Shown: positions 11,853 through 23,285 of the stretch, piece by piece
Layout of the letters: the number at the start of each line of letters is the position of its first letter
How positions within the stretch are numbered: position 1 is the first letter of the stretch
Origin: Phoronis australis
Taxonomy: Eukaryota; Phoronida; Phoronidae
DNA: 40,881 bases
Assembly: GCA_002633005.1 (NCBI GenBank)
Contig: NMRA01000258.1
Location: forward strand, 549,709 to 590,589
Reading direction: 5' to 3'
Translations under genes and position numbers: made by a program
Notes under the pieces: model-generated
Told to the model about the DNA's origin: nothing
The model's input: only the letters and a program-made list of their open reading frames with translations
Database searches by the model: none

Positions 11853-14800
11853 ATTTCTTGAACTATTCATAACATATCATCAATGTAGTTCACTTATTCT
11901 TAGTGTTTTATAGGTCTTTTATATTGATATTGAGTTAATGACAGTACAGACTCATTTAGTTCTTTCATTTCATGCGAGTATATCAATCAAGGCACTCTTT
12001 AGTTCATTCCATGATACACTACTCCATTCTGATAAGCGAAGGTGTCACCCATTTTGTTGTTTCAGCGTGTTATACAATGGTGTTTGGCCCAATTCAATGA
12101 AGAAACACAAGTCGCTTTCCTCACATTTTGCAGACACAACACTAATTGTTCAGTGATAGCATGGAATTCCATAATTTTACAATTTGTGAAAAAGGAAATA
12201 CCACTAGATGCAGCACAAAAATCGTAAAACCAGCCAAACGCTAACAGAACATTGTTGCTCAATGATGAACATTGAAAAAGAAAAAATGCTGCATTGCCCT
12301 TATGCCTCAGGATGGTGAATGAATTTCAGTTTTAGCCAGAGTAAAGAAGGCTAAGGTTTTAGTAACCACGTTTGATCAACATGTTCACTCGGGCTGAATT
12401 TATATACAGCCAGCTATTCAATTTGTTGTCCCCTGTTCATTCACCATCCCTAACTTCCCTTTTCACTTGTTAAACAAATTGTCATATCTCTGTTTATTTT
12501 TGTTAAAAATTCTACCGGTGTTTATTCATTAGTTCTCATGAGCTCGTTGATTCCAGAAATTTTCAGAATTCAATAATTTTAATGCATTTGATGGATTACA
12601 TTACAGGTTTGAAAAACAACACTGTAGCACTCTGATAACTGTCACATCAATTCATAATACTTCAGGGGCCCATTGGTTTATAGGCTCATTTATTTTTAGT
12701 GTTTTGCTTCTTTGCAATCAGCGCCTTTGTTTATTTTGCAGGCTCTGTCATCACCGGTTTTGTTATTTATTTTTTATTTTTTTATTTGTTATTTCATCAT
12801 ATATTATTAGACCTTCCTTTAATTTGCTGTTGCATGAATCCATTGCTTTTCACAGAACCAATTATTTTTCACCTTTACATGGTTTGTTAATTCACCACAT
12901 TTCATGACTCCAGTTATAACAATTTCAACTTCCAATTACATCAATAAATTAATATATTCCCTTGAAGTTGCATTCTGCACATGGATTAATAGATTATTGC
13001 TGATAGATTTATTCTTTTAACATATTTTGAAGATTCATTAATTCAAACAAATTTTGAAATTTCATTGAATGGCCACTGATTTTCTTTATCAATGACGGAA
13101 TACAAATTACGAATTTTTTAATTGGCCAACTTCCAGGAGTTAATTTCTTTTTTACATTTTACAGCTTATGTATTTCTCTGTTTATTTCATAATACATTCA
13201 ATTGCACAGGACTCCATTCAAATATTTCAACATTATTTGGGGGTAGTAGTACCACGTTTGGTAATTAAGTCATATTTCATGGATACGGTGTTTTTGTATT
13301 TGATAGCTTCACATATTTTTCACCTTTTGGTCCCTTAGACTCCATGGAAATATTTACGAGTTTGGGGGCTTATTAATTCATAAGACATTACTGAACCATT
13401 AATTTATTCTGTTCATCACATTTCACGACTCCAAGTCATAACATTTGCGGTTTCCAATTACATTATATAAACATTCCTTTGATAGCTGTGTTTTACACAG
13501 GGATTAATTTATTGCTGTATTTGAAGAATCATTAATTCATTGAATTTCACAATTTCATCTATTTGTTGTTCTTCAAAACCAAATTTATGTGATGCATCTC
13601 ATGGGTTTTTTAACCACTTCATTGCATGAAAGATAATCAATCCATCAAACTTCGAGAATTCAATTAGTGCTAGTATTTTACCGGTTTTTTATTTTGAACT
13701 TCATTGAATGACATTCCAAAGACTCATTCCATTGTCCCATTTTTCAGGACTCCACTAATTCCATGCACTTATTTGTTCAATTTTTGATAAATTACTCGTC
13801 CATTCTATTTTCACTGCAATCTGTGCGGGTATTAAAATCACCATTATAAGCAGTGGGGTACACAAATCAAGTCACCCAATTTGTTGCTCGATCAATGCTG
13901 TTTGTCACAATTCAACAAAAAACAAGTTGCTTTCCTCACATATTGGAGACTTAATGTTAATTGTCAGTGATAACAGTGAATTTCATAATTTTAGAATTTG
14001 TGAAAAAGGAACCACCACTTGTTGCAGCACAAATTAATTGTAAAGCCAAGTAAATTCTAACAGGTCACTTCTCCCTGTAGTGAATGCTGCATTGCCCTTT
14101 GCCTCAGGATGGTGAATGAACTTTAGATTTAGCAAGAGCTGGGTACAAGTTACTTTTAAGAATACAATAGTTGTAAAGAAATCTCATAGTTTTGATAGCA
14201 CCCCTACCTTCCTTTTCTCTTGTTTAGCAAATCTTTACATCTCTGTTTATTTAATACATTTTTCATTTCAATTTTCAAACCCTTTGTACATTTCCTTTCT
14301 GGTTAACATACTCCAGCTCTATTAATGCATAACTGTTTATGAATTTGTTAATTCCAGAATTCAATATCTACTTGCAGCTGATGGGTACAGTCAGTTTTCC
14401 CTGATGTTATATTCATTAACCTTTGCGTATGTGGGACACGATTGACTAGCAGCACTGAAGGACTTTGATTACCCTGACAAAAACTCATGATACTTCATAA
14501 GGCCTATGGTTTTTGCATTTTACAGTTAACTTCTTTGTAGCATTTCATTGTTGATGTGTGATAACTTGGAGATACATCATTTCTCCAAATATTATTGCTA
14601 TATGGGACTCCATTAATTTGATGCACTATTTCTTCCAATATATGATGCATTTTATCATTCAAATTTCCAGTCATTCTGATAACCAATGGTGTACACAAGT
14701 CAAGTCACCCATTTGAGATGCTCAAGCTACATATCTTCGGCTACATTTAGCCTTTTTAATGGGCTTATTCAATTTTCAGAATTTACACATGATCTCCATT

Positions 14801-17660
14801 TACCTTTGGTATTTGTGATGTTTCTTGAAGAGTACCACACTGGGACTTTGTTAACCCCACATACTGCTTTTCTATTAACTCGTATTTCATGGGTCCATTG
14901 TTTACTGCAATATTTAGGTTCACTAATATTTACCAATTTCTTTCCTCGCAATGTATACGTTCTGTCATTATGCTACAGCAGCTTGTTGATTGCGACATGT
15001 TTAAGCGATTTTTAATTTTGGGAACATTGTTGTACCATTAATGTTCTCTTCCAGGAATCCTGAATTCCTTGGTTTGCTTAAAGCACTTATTCATCATTTT
15101 AATGGTTTCAATTCATCGCATTTCATGGCTCCAGGTATAACATTCTCAGCTTTCACTTTCATCATTATAAAAATCCTTTGATATGCACATTTTACACAGG
15201 GATCAATTTGTCCCTGCACTTGAAGATTCATTAATTCATTGAATTTCACAATTTCATCTATTTGTCGTACTTTAAAGTCAAATTGATGTGATGCATTTCA
15301 TGAGTTTTCTAACCACTTCATTGCATGAAAGATCCTCAATCCATCAAACATCGAGAATTCACTTATTGTTAGTATTTTACCGGTCTTTTATTTTGATGTT
15401 CCTTGAATGACATTCTACAGACTCATTATATTGTCCCATTTTTCAGGACTCCACTAATTCCATGTACTTATTTGTTCAATTTGTGATAAATTACTCTATT
15501 CTAATTTCACTGCAATCTTTGGGGGTATTAAAATCACTCTTATAAGCAGTTCGGTAAACAAATCAAGTCACCCATTTTGTTGTTCAATCAATGGTGTTAG
15601 GCACAATTCAACAAAAACAAGTTGTTTTCCTCACATATTGGAGACACAACGTTAATTGTCAGTGACAACAATGAATTCCATAATTTTAAAATTTGTGAAA
15701 AAGGAACCACCACTTGGTGCAGCATAAATTAATTGTAAACCCAAGAAAATTCTAGCAGGTCACTTCTCCATGTAGTGAATGATAAGAATTAAAAAAGAAA
15801 AAATGCTGCATTGCCCTTTGCCTCAGGATGGTGAATGAACTTTAGATTTAGCAAAAGCTGGGTACAAGTTACTTTTAAGAATACAATAGTTGTTAAGAAA
15901 TCTTATAGTTTTGATAGCCATGTTTGATAAACATGTTCCCTTTGGCTCAATTCAAAGTCAGCCACCTATAGAATTTGTTGTCTCCTGCTCATTCACCACC
16001 CCTACCTTCCTTTTTCACTTGTTTAGCAAATCTTTACATCTCTGTTTATTTAATACATTTTTCATTTCAATTTTCTAACCCTTTGTACATTTCCTTTCTG
16101 GTTAACATGTTCCAGCTCTATTAATACATAACTTTTCATGATTTTGTGCACTCCAGAATTCAACATCTTCTTGCATTTGATGGGTACAGTCAGTTTTCCC
16201 TGATATTATTTCCATTAACCTTTTGCATATACGGGACACGATTGACTAGCAGCACTGTAGGACTCTGATTACCCTGACATTAACTCATGATACTTCATAG
16301 GGTCTTTGGTTTTTGCATTTTAAGGGTCAACTGATTTATAGCATTTTATTGTTGATTTCTGATATTTTGGAGATAACACCATTTCTGCATATATTGCGAT
16401 ACTTCATGGGACTCCACTAATTTGATGCACTATTGCTTCAATATATGATGCATTTTACCATTCAAATTTCCATACATTCTGATAAGCAATGGTGTACACA
16501 AGTTAAGTCACCCCTTTGATATGCTCAAGTTGCATATCTTTGGCTACATTTAGCCTTTTTAATGGACTCATTCACATTTCAGAATTTACACATGATCTCC
16601 ATTTACTTTTGGTATTTGTGATGTTTCTTGAACGAGTACCACACTGGGACTTTGTTAACCTCACATACTGCTTTTCTATTAACTCGTATTTCATGGGTAC
16701 ATTGTTTACTGCAATATTTATGTTCACCTGTTATTTACCAATTTGCTTCCTCGCAATGTATACTTTCTGTCATTATGCTACACCAGCTTGTTGATTGCGA
16801 TATGTTTAGGCGATTTTTAATTCGGGAAACATTGTTGTACCATTGTTCTCTTCAACGAATCCTGAATTCCTTGGTTTGCTTAAAGCAATTATTCTTCATT
16901 TTAATGGTTTCAATTCATCGCATTTCATGGCTCCAGCTATAACATTCTCATCTTCCAATTCCATCATTATATAAATCCTTTGATAGGTACATTTAACACA
17001 GGGATCAATTTCTTACTGCACTTGAAAACTCACTATTTCATGGAATTTCAGTTTCATTCACTTGTCGTACTTCAAGACTCCATTCATTCACTGCATTTCA
17101 TGGTTACTTTACCACTTGAAATCAATGCTTCTTTATCGATCAGATGCATATTCATTAACATTTTTTGAGTTGACTTATGTTTAGTATTTTATAGGTCATT
17201 TATTCTTCTGCTCATTTGATGACATTCTACGGATTCATTCAATTATTCCATTTGACGTGACTCCATTAACTTGGTGCAGTTCGTAATGCATTATTTCGCT
17301 CAAAATTCTCTACATTCTTTGGACGTATTAAGATCACTCTGACAAGTAGTACTCAAGTCCCTATTTTGATGCACCAGCTTGTTATACAATTTTTCTGGCA
17401 CAATTCAACCAAGAAGCACAAGCTGCTTATCTCACATGCAACACACAATATTACTTGTCAGTGGCAACAATGAATTCTGTAATTTGACAGAATCTGAAGA
17501 AAAGAGCCTCCATTTGATGTAGCAAAAATAACTGTAAACTCTACTTGTCTCACCAAATTACCACAACTGAATGATGGTTATTGATTTAATACTGCATATA
17601 TATTTGTTAATTCGGCTCATTTTGGAGATTCATGAATCCATGAAATTTTAGTTTTATTTA
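11853..17660. repeat. Module C field, right arm (contains a ~1.8-kb tandem duplication)
   Basis: Reverse complement of the left module C field. Motif copies related to TCATCGCATTTCATGGCTCC are at 12891-12912, 13411-13432, 15112-15133, 16913-16934 and, more diverged, 17085-17105. The marker GCCTCAGGATGGTGAATGAA occurs near 12304, 14100 and 15830, three times against two in the left arm. The segment from about 13400 to 15110 matches about 15110 to 16910 closely, for example 14686-15015 with 16516-16840 at an offset of about 1.83 kb. Inside it, the first copy lacks about 90 bp near 14208 that the second has (about 15920-16005). Confidence 0.8.
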
Positions 17661-18260
17661 CTCGTTGCACATACATATCACTTCTGAACACCGATCCTGG
17701 ACTCCTCTGATGCGTTCATGTCTCGTTTATTACATGTGTGGTTGTTATTAGGCATCTATGTAATAGCGGGCACAGTGCAGAAGGTTGCAAATCTCCACGT
17801 TGGATGATCCTTGTTGGTTGGACAGCCGATGCGTAAACAATCGATGGTTAGGCAACAATTTGGAAGTGGATTTGTAGATACAAAAAGGCAATCCACCTTG
17901 TCGTTTAGTATGGACCTACATGTGTGAGTGGTAAACATACATACGATTGATAGCATGCATCAATGTACAGCATTGGGTGGATGGGAGATGCTGTTGATGC
18001 TTGCTCCTTCAAGTGACATTCCTCAATTCAAATTGCCAATGCAACACTATGAGATGGAGACAACCAATGTTCAGAGACAAGATAGCAATCCTTGAAGCAT
18101 GCAGTGGTTGATATCCACCAGCCAGCGTTTATTAGCAAACATTTAGGAAGTGGGAGGCAGATATTTATCCTTAAATTGCGTGGTTGATCTTCAATGTAAG
18201 GCAGTTGATGACTGGCATCAAATTTTCTTTCATTGCTCTAAACGGCTTCATTTAGTCACA
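17660..18260. repeat. Module B segment in right arm
   Basis: Inverted partner of 5600-6184. The block at 17756-17956 on the minus strand matches 5954-6120 on plus. It also resembles the ~62-bp repeats of the neighbouring foldback at 20290-21990. Confidence 0.7.
17699..17737 (+). repeat. ~40-bp CTCTGATGCGTTCATGTC motif, copy 4
   Basis: Pairs with 6104-6141 in the left arm (coordinate sum 23,840) and is nearly identical to the two copies in the central array. Confidence 0.9.
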
Positions 18261-18799
18261 ACAGTTTAAGGATTCATCAGTTTTGTTTAAGCTAGGCCAC
18301 CACAGGTTTCTTTGTGTCGCCTTTCACCAATTGATATTTCGTTCATTCATAAAATCTCAAATTCTGTGGATTCAGTTAGTTCTTCCATTTTATTCGTCAC
18401 ACTCAACCAGTTTGTTTAGATGTAATATTTTAAGGGTTCATGCTTTTTTCAATTGGTTTATACCAGCATGCACATGTCTTTATGTGTTACCCTCTTATTT
18501 TTCAAATTTATTTTGCTTCATCACTCCCTATAGGCGATATAGACGTGATATTTCACGCATTCATTAAAGTTTCTGATTACATTAGTCCATGAATTTTATT
18601 CATTTCATAGTATCATTTGAATTATACCATTTGGCAGGGTTTTTTGTCCAAAACTCACGTTTAATTGGTTCATTTATTTTCATGTGTTTTCGGTTCATTT
18701 ATGTTTCGTATTTATCTTTGTCACTCAACGGTTTCACTTAGTTATAGCATTTCACAGCTTCCTCACTTTCATACCATTGCACCATTAATTTGTCACATG

Positions 18800-19700
18800 T
18801 TACAAATTCATTAACCAATGAAAGAATTGCCAGTTAGCATGTCTGAATTTAATGCCCCAGTAATTCTTCAGATTAGGAGCAATGACGACAATCTCTACTC
18901 GAATAATATCCTCTGTGAATAAAACTCAACATTGGGGAAGACTACTCGTTTCACTTAAAACTCATATTTCTGTACCCTTATCACTCATAATAAATTACCT
19001 TTGTTTCTCTTATATACCTGTCCTTTTTATCTGTGGAAATGGAGCTTGGGACGCACCTTTTTATCTCTGGAGACGGAGCTTGGGATGCACCTTTTTATCT
19101 CTGGAAACGGAGCTCTGGGACGCACCTATCATTTTTGGATTATACTTCGAATATAAATGGTATTTCACTCATTAAATATACTTATGTGAGAATACGGACT
19201 CGTCTTGCTTATACCACCATTTTTTCTTCATTCGGACACATCCACTAATCCTTTGAATAGAGTTGCACACGACGCACTAGGACACTTTATTACCAGTCTC
19301 ACTATTGGTTCGTTTCTGTCATTTGCGGTTGTCAGTTGCTCCTGGCTCCTATTGACTGATGATTATCACGTGTCTCAGGCTTAACCTTTGTTCTCAGTAA
19401 TCATGTTTCCTGTCATTCTGGCTTTAGCAGCTCTTACGTTTGAGTAAAATATTTCTTCATTTTTCCCCACTCACTACCACGCTCCTTTTCTGGTGGTTCC
19501 TCTTACCTGAGTGCTACGCTTTTCATTGCTTATCTTTCCAGAGATTATTATTTTATGTTTAATTACTACTTAACACTATATTTCTGTATCGTTATCACGC
19601 ATAATAAATGACCTTTGTTTCTCCTATACACCTTTCCTTCTTCGGAAACGGAGCTTGCGACACACCTATCAGTTTCGGGACATGCTTCGTACATGAAAAT
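18800..19700. repeat. Module A counterpart in right arm, with 34-bp triplication
   Basis: Inverted partner of about 4023-5040. At about 19023-19125 a 34-bp stretch containing CTCTGGAAACGGAGCTTGGG is repeated three times in tandem, where the left arm has one copy. The left arm in turn has roughly 180 bp (around 4710-4890) with no equivalent here. Confidence 0.82.
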
Positions 19701-20005
19701 CATTATGCACACACTTACATTTTCCGTCGCCGTCCTCAGCACATGGTCACACTCATCCTAAACACGCCCATGCACACTCATATTACCTTGCCCATCGATC
19801 CATGTCAATCATAGCCACTGATGCTGGACGTCAGGTTGTTGATGGTAGGTAGAGCCATCTGCAATCTCATTTTCCACTAGAGTGAATGGCTGAAACTAGG
19901 GATTGGTATCCCTGAACACCTTTTTATACAACAATGACATGTAATAAATAAATTTAGCTCACGGTCTTTAAACTCACTAACACATCAGTATACACGTAGG
20001 TGCAT

Positions 20006-20289
20006 GTCTGCATCTGGCAATCACCTATTAACTACAAGTTACATTACCTATGAGGCTGACTTGCAAGTTAAGTCATGCATTGACGCCTAAACAGAATTTT
20101 TGAGAAATCTGAGATGGATTAAATTTCCTTCTGCCAGTTCCCACATCATTTTTTTCACTCAACCATAGTGCACAACCATCAATGCACAAACAGTGATGCG
20201 GATATTTCTTGATACATGGACGTTAAACATGTGAGCAGATCACGACATATACAGCAGAAGTACTGAGACTGAATCAGCAGGAAGACCTG
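20006..20289. other. Spacer between the two foldbacks
   Basis: No gene or clear repeat recognised. Confidence 0.45.
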
Positions 20290-21990
20290 ATCACTTAGAG
20301 CTAATTTGGCCATCTTATTGGTGAATTCTCGATCAATTCATCTGATCTCTTTGCTGTGCATTATGCAATCCCTAAATCAACTATGCAGGCACCAAAGAAT
20401 GTCCATACATCAAAGCCTTCCATCTAATCTCCAAATAAAGACTGTTCGCACATCGACACCTGATATCAACTGTTCAAATGTCAACCATTCACACATCGAG
20501 GAACATCCATGCATTGAGGTTCACCATCTAACACCTACATACCGATCGTTCACGTATCAAGGAGCATCCAGGTATCGAGGATTGTCATCTTTTGTCCACA
20601 AACCAACTGTTTGCGCATCAATGGCTGCCACCAACTGTTCGCATACCAATCTTCCAAACACCAAGAAGCATCCTAGCATCAAGGATTGTCACCTGCTGTA
20701 TGCATGTCACCCGTCCACACATAGTGGAACATCCCACATCCAAGATTACCATCAAATGTTCGCATATCGACAGCCCACACACCGTGGAACGTCCATTCAT
20801 TCAAGGATTGGCGACTACTATCCATATGTCAACCTTCCCCATATCGAGAAATGTCAATGCATCGAGGATCGACATCTTCCGTACACATATCAACCACCCT
20901 CACATCAAGAAACGTCCACTCATCAAGGTCCACCATCTACCGCTACAAACCAACTGTTCGCACAACAGTATCTACCATCGGCCATCCGCATAGCAATCTT
21001 CCACACACCATGGAACATTCACACAACTAGAATCGTCAACTACCATTCACCTACCGATCATGTGTCCACGGATGCCTGCCATCCACCGTATGCATATTGA
21101 GTGTCCCCCCACCGGGACAGTCATTATGCATACAGTCCATTGACCATATGCATATTGACTATCCCGGTGGGGGGATAGTCAAGATGCATACGATCAAGGG
21201 CAAGCATCAACGGAAACATGGTCAGCGGGAGGATGGGAGATGAAGATCCCAGATGTGTGAACATTCCATGATGTGAAGAAGATCGAAATGCTAATGGCTG
21301 ATGGCAGACATTGTTGCGTGAATAGATGGTTTGTGGACAGTCGAAGGTCATCCTCAATGAGTGGACGTTTCTCTATGTGTAGATGGTTGACATGTGTACA
21401 GAAGATGATGATCCTCGATACATGGACATTTCTCGATATGTGGATCGTCGACATATAGACAGTAGAGGGCAATCCTCAAATGTATGGAAGTTCCACAATG
21501 AGTGGGTAGCCGATACGCGAACAGTCGATGGTAATCCTGGATATGTGGACATTCCTCTATGTATGGATGGTTGACATGCAAACGGCAGATGACAATCCTT
21601 GATGTGGGAATGCAACTCAATGTGTGGACGATCGATATGTGAACAGCCGATGGAAGACATTGATGCGTGAACAGTCAGCTTGTGAACAGAAGATGCCAAT
21701 CTTCGATATCTGGATGCTCCTGTGATACGTGAATGTTCGATATGCAGACAGTAGATGGCGATCTTCAATGTTTGGACATTCCTCGGAAAGTGGATGGTTG
21801 ATATACGAACAGTTGACCCAAGGCACCAACACACGGACAGTCGATATTTAGAAATTAGACGGCCCTCTTCAATGTCTGGACATTCGCTGGTACGTGGATA
21901 GTTGATATGCGGACAGCACAGTACACACCACAGTGATCAACCAGAACGACCTGGAATTCCCCGACATGATGACAAAATTAGCGGTTATGA
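20290..21990. mobile_element. Second foldback: ~850-bp arms of ~62-bp tandem repeats
   Basis: The left arm (20290-21139) and right arm (21140-21990) are reverse complements with moderate divergence. The outer ends still align: GAGCTAATTTGGCCATCTTA near 20297 pairs with the reverse complement of sequence ending near 21985. Inside each arm the phrase CACACATCGAGGAACATCCA recurs in degenerate form near 20490, 20552, 20653, 20716 and 20779, giving a period of about 62 bp. The 264-residue frame at 20306-21100 is a by-product of this repeat: it has no domain and is rich in His, Ser and Thr, as expected from CAY/ACA codons. No transposase is present, so the element would be non-autonomous. Confidence 0.88.
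21104..21175. repeat. Hairpin at the centre of the second foldback
   Basis: TCCCCCCACCGGGA at 21104-21117 is an exact inverse of 21162-21175, around axis 21,139/21,140. The flanking TATGCATATTGA-type sequence is also mirrored. Confidence 0.93.
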
Positions 21991-22380
21991 CCTTGAATTC
22001 CTTGCCCATCTGCCAAACTACTTCGGGTGTGTTCATGAACTGCAAAATGGATTTAAATGAAATAGCAAGTTACCGAAAAGTGAACAAAATGTGTATGTTT
22101 TGAAAACTAATTTTTTTGTACTGTGCACAGTTGACGGCGGGCAGGTGGCATTCCTTGATGTACTTGAGATTCGAGTAGTTGATGACAGCAAGAGTAGATG
22201 CCACGACGTTCATTAATGCATGCAGTATGTTGGCTGATGGTCGATGACAGTATTGCATCCCATCCTAAGAACTTCTCTCTATTCCTGAAATAGAAATGTA
22301 TACCTTAAAGTCATGCCTTAAGTCAGCAATTAAGCAATTTTGGTCAAAGTCTTAATTTTCAAAAAGCCAATGCTCTCAGC
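21991..22380. other. No recognisable feature
   Basis: Stretch between foldbacks. A 62-codon minus-strand frame at 22070-22258 shows no known domain and is not supported. Confidence 0.45.
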
Positions 22381-23075
22381 CAACAACTGTTACATTTTAT
22401 GTCATTGTTGCATTTTACCTTGGTAGGCCTCTCCTAAAATAAGCATTTTATGTAATTGTTACAGTTTACATGAATGCACATGTGAGAAATGTACCATTGT
22501 TACATTTATATAAGCGCAGTCATGCATTTCATGAGTTTTCTTGGTATTTACCACACGGAGGAAAATGGTTCACACACTTAACGGGCTCTTTCATGGATTG
22601 TTTGAATGAAATTCTGTCAAATAGGCCAGCTCGAATTTATACATGAGCACCTATGTGCCGGGTTTCCATTGTTTTTTAACAGATTCTTAGTAGAGTCAAA
22701 ACTGTACCCCATTCAGTTTCAACTCCTGACGACAGGAGTTTTCAAGGTTAGGTAACAATTATTGTGTTCATGCAATCTTTTGTTGGCCTTCACATGTAAT
22801 AAATTTTGGCTAATGCTTATCGCATTTCTTTGTCAAAAATGACCGCAGCCCGTTCCACGTAAAATTGTTGCGAGTACCCCGGCCGTGTTAGACACCACTT
22901 ATTTTGATTTTGGTCATTTACTTTGATACGATTTTGGTTTCGTAAAGTGTAATAATTACATGTTTCTTTTATGTACATTGCACATAAACTGTAATAATTA
23001 CATAAAATGTAACAACTTTAGGAGAGACCTAGCAATGTAAAATGTTGCAGTTTCGTCAAATGCAACAGTTGTAAC
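22381..23075. mobile_element. Third inverted-repeat element, ~695 bp, ~145-bp arms
   Basis: Left arm 22381-22525 matches the reverse complement of about 22930-23075 around axis 22,727. The strongest paired block is CTCTCCTAAA near 22430 with TTTAGGAGAG near 23017. The arms repeat short phrases such as GTTACATTTTATGTAATTGT and TGTTGCATTTTAC, so they are internally repetitive like the other foldbacks. The interior (about 22530-22920) has no ORF. Exact ends and a target duplication could not be set by eye. Confidence 0.75.
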
Positions 23076-23285
23076 ATTTTAAGAAATTGTTACATAATAC
23101 ATCAGAGCCCCATACATCAGTGGTAAAAAATTTCTAATTTGGGAAAGTGTCTTGGAATTTCAGGCAATGATATGTACAGCCACTTATTTGTTTAATTTCA
23201 TAAACATCCATCAAGAACTTGGTAGTGAAATAAATTTCTAATTCATTTTAAAGGTGTTATGAATAGAGGTTCTACTTCCAGTTTT

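Larger units (their letters stand above)
3716..20005. mobile_element. Giant composite inverted repeat (foldback), ~16.3 kb
   Basis: The left half is matched by the reverse complement of the right half over nearly its whole length. Anchor pairs are 3781-3789 with 19920-19928, 3900-4112 with 19608-19814, 5274-5522 with about 18340-18567, 6104-6141 with 17699-17737, 6670-6858 with 16980-17168, 7001-7213 with 16628-16840, and 10218-10418 with 12062-12262. Coordinate sums are 23,709-23,860 for the outer pairs but 22,480 for the innermost pair. The difference of about 1.36 kb is explained by extra DNA in the right arm. Arms read A-B-C, then centre D, then C'-B'-A'. No transposase is visible. Foldback-type transposons (Drosophila FB, sea-urchin TU) are known to have long inverted ends made of short tandem repeats; assigning this structure to that group is inference. 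Outer edges are approximate and no target duplication was identified. Confidence 0.85.

Noticed and set aside
10218-12262. A 66-residue ORF conserved between 10218-10418 (+) and 12062-12262 (-)
   Set aside because: Protein similarity is forced by the DNA inverted repeat and shows no sign of codon-level constraint. The same applies to 7001-7213/16628-16942 and 6670-6858/16980-17168.
3716-20005. Inverted repeat as an assembly mirror artefact
   Set aside because: The arms differ by many substitutions, by indels of up to about 180 bp, by a 1.8-kb duplication and by local triplications, which a duplicated read set would not produce. Long-read confirmation is still desirable.
20306-21100. 264-codon ORF as a gene
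   Set aside because: It coincides with the ~62-bp repeat arm, has a repeat-derived composition and no recognisable domain.
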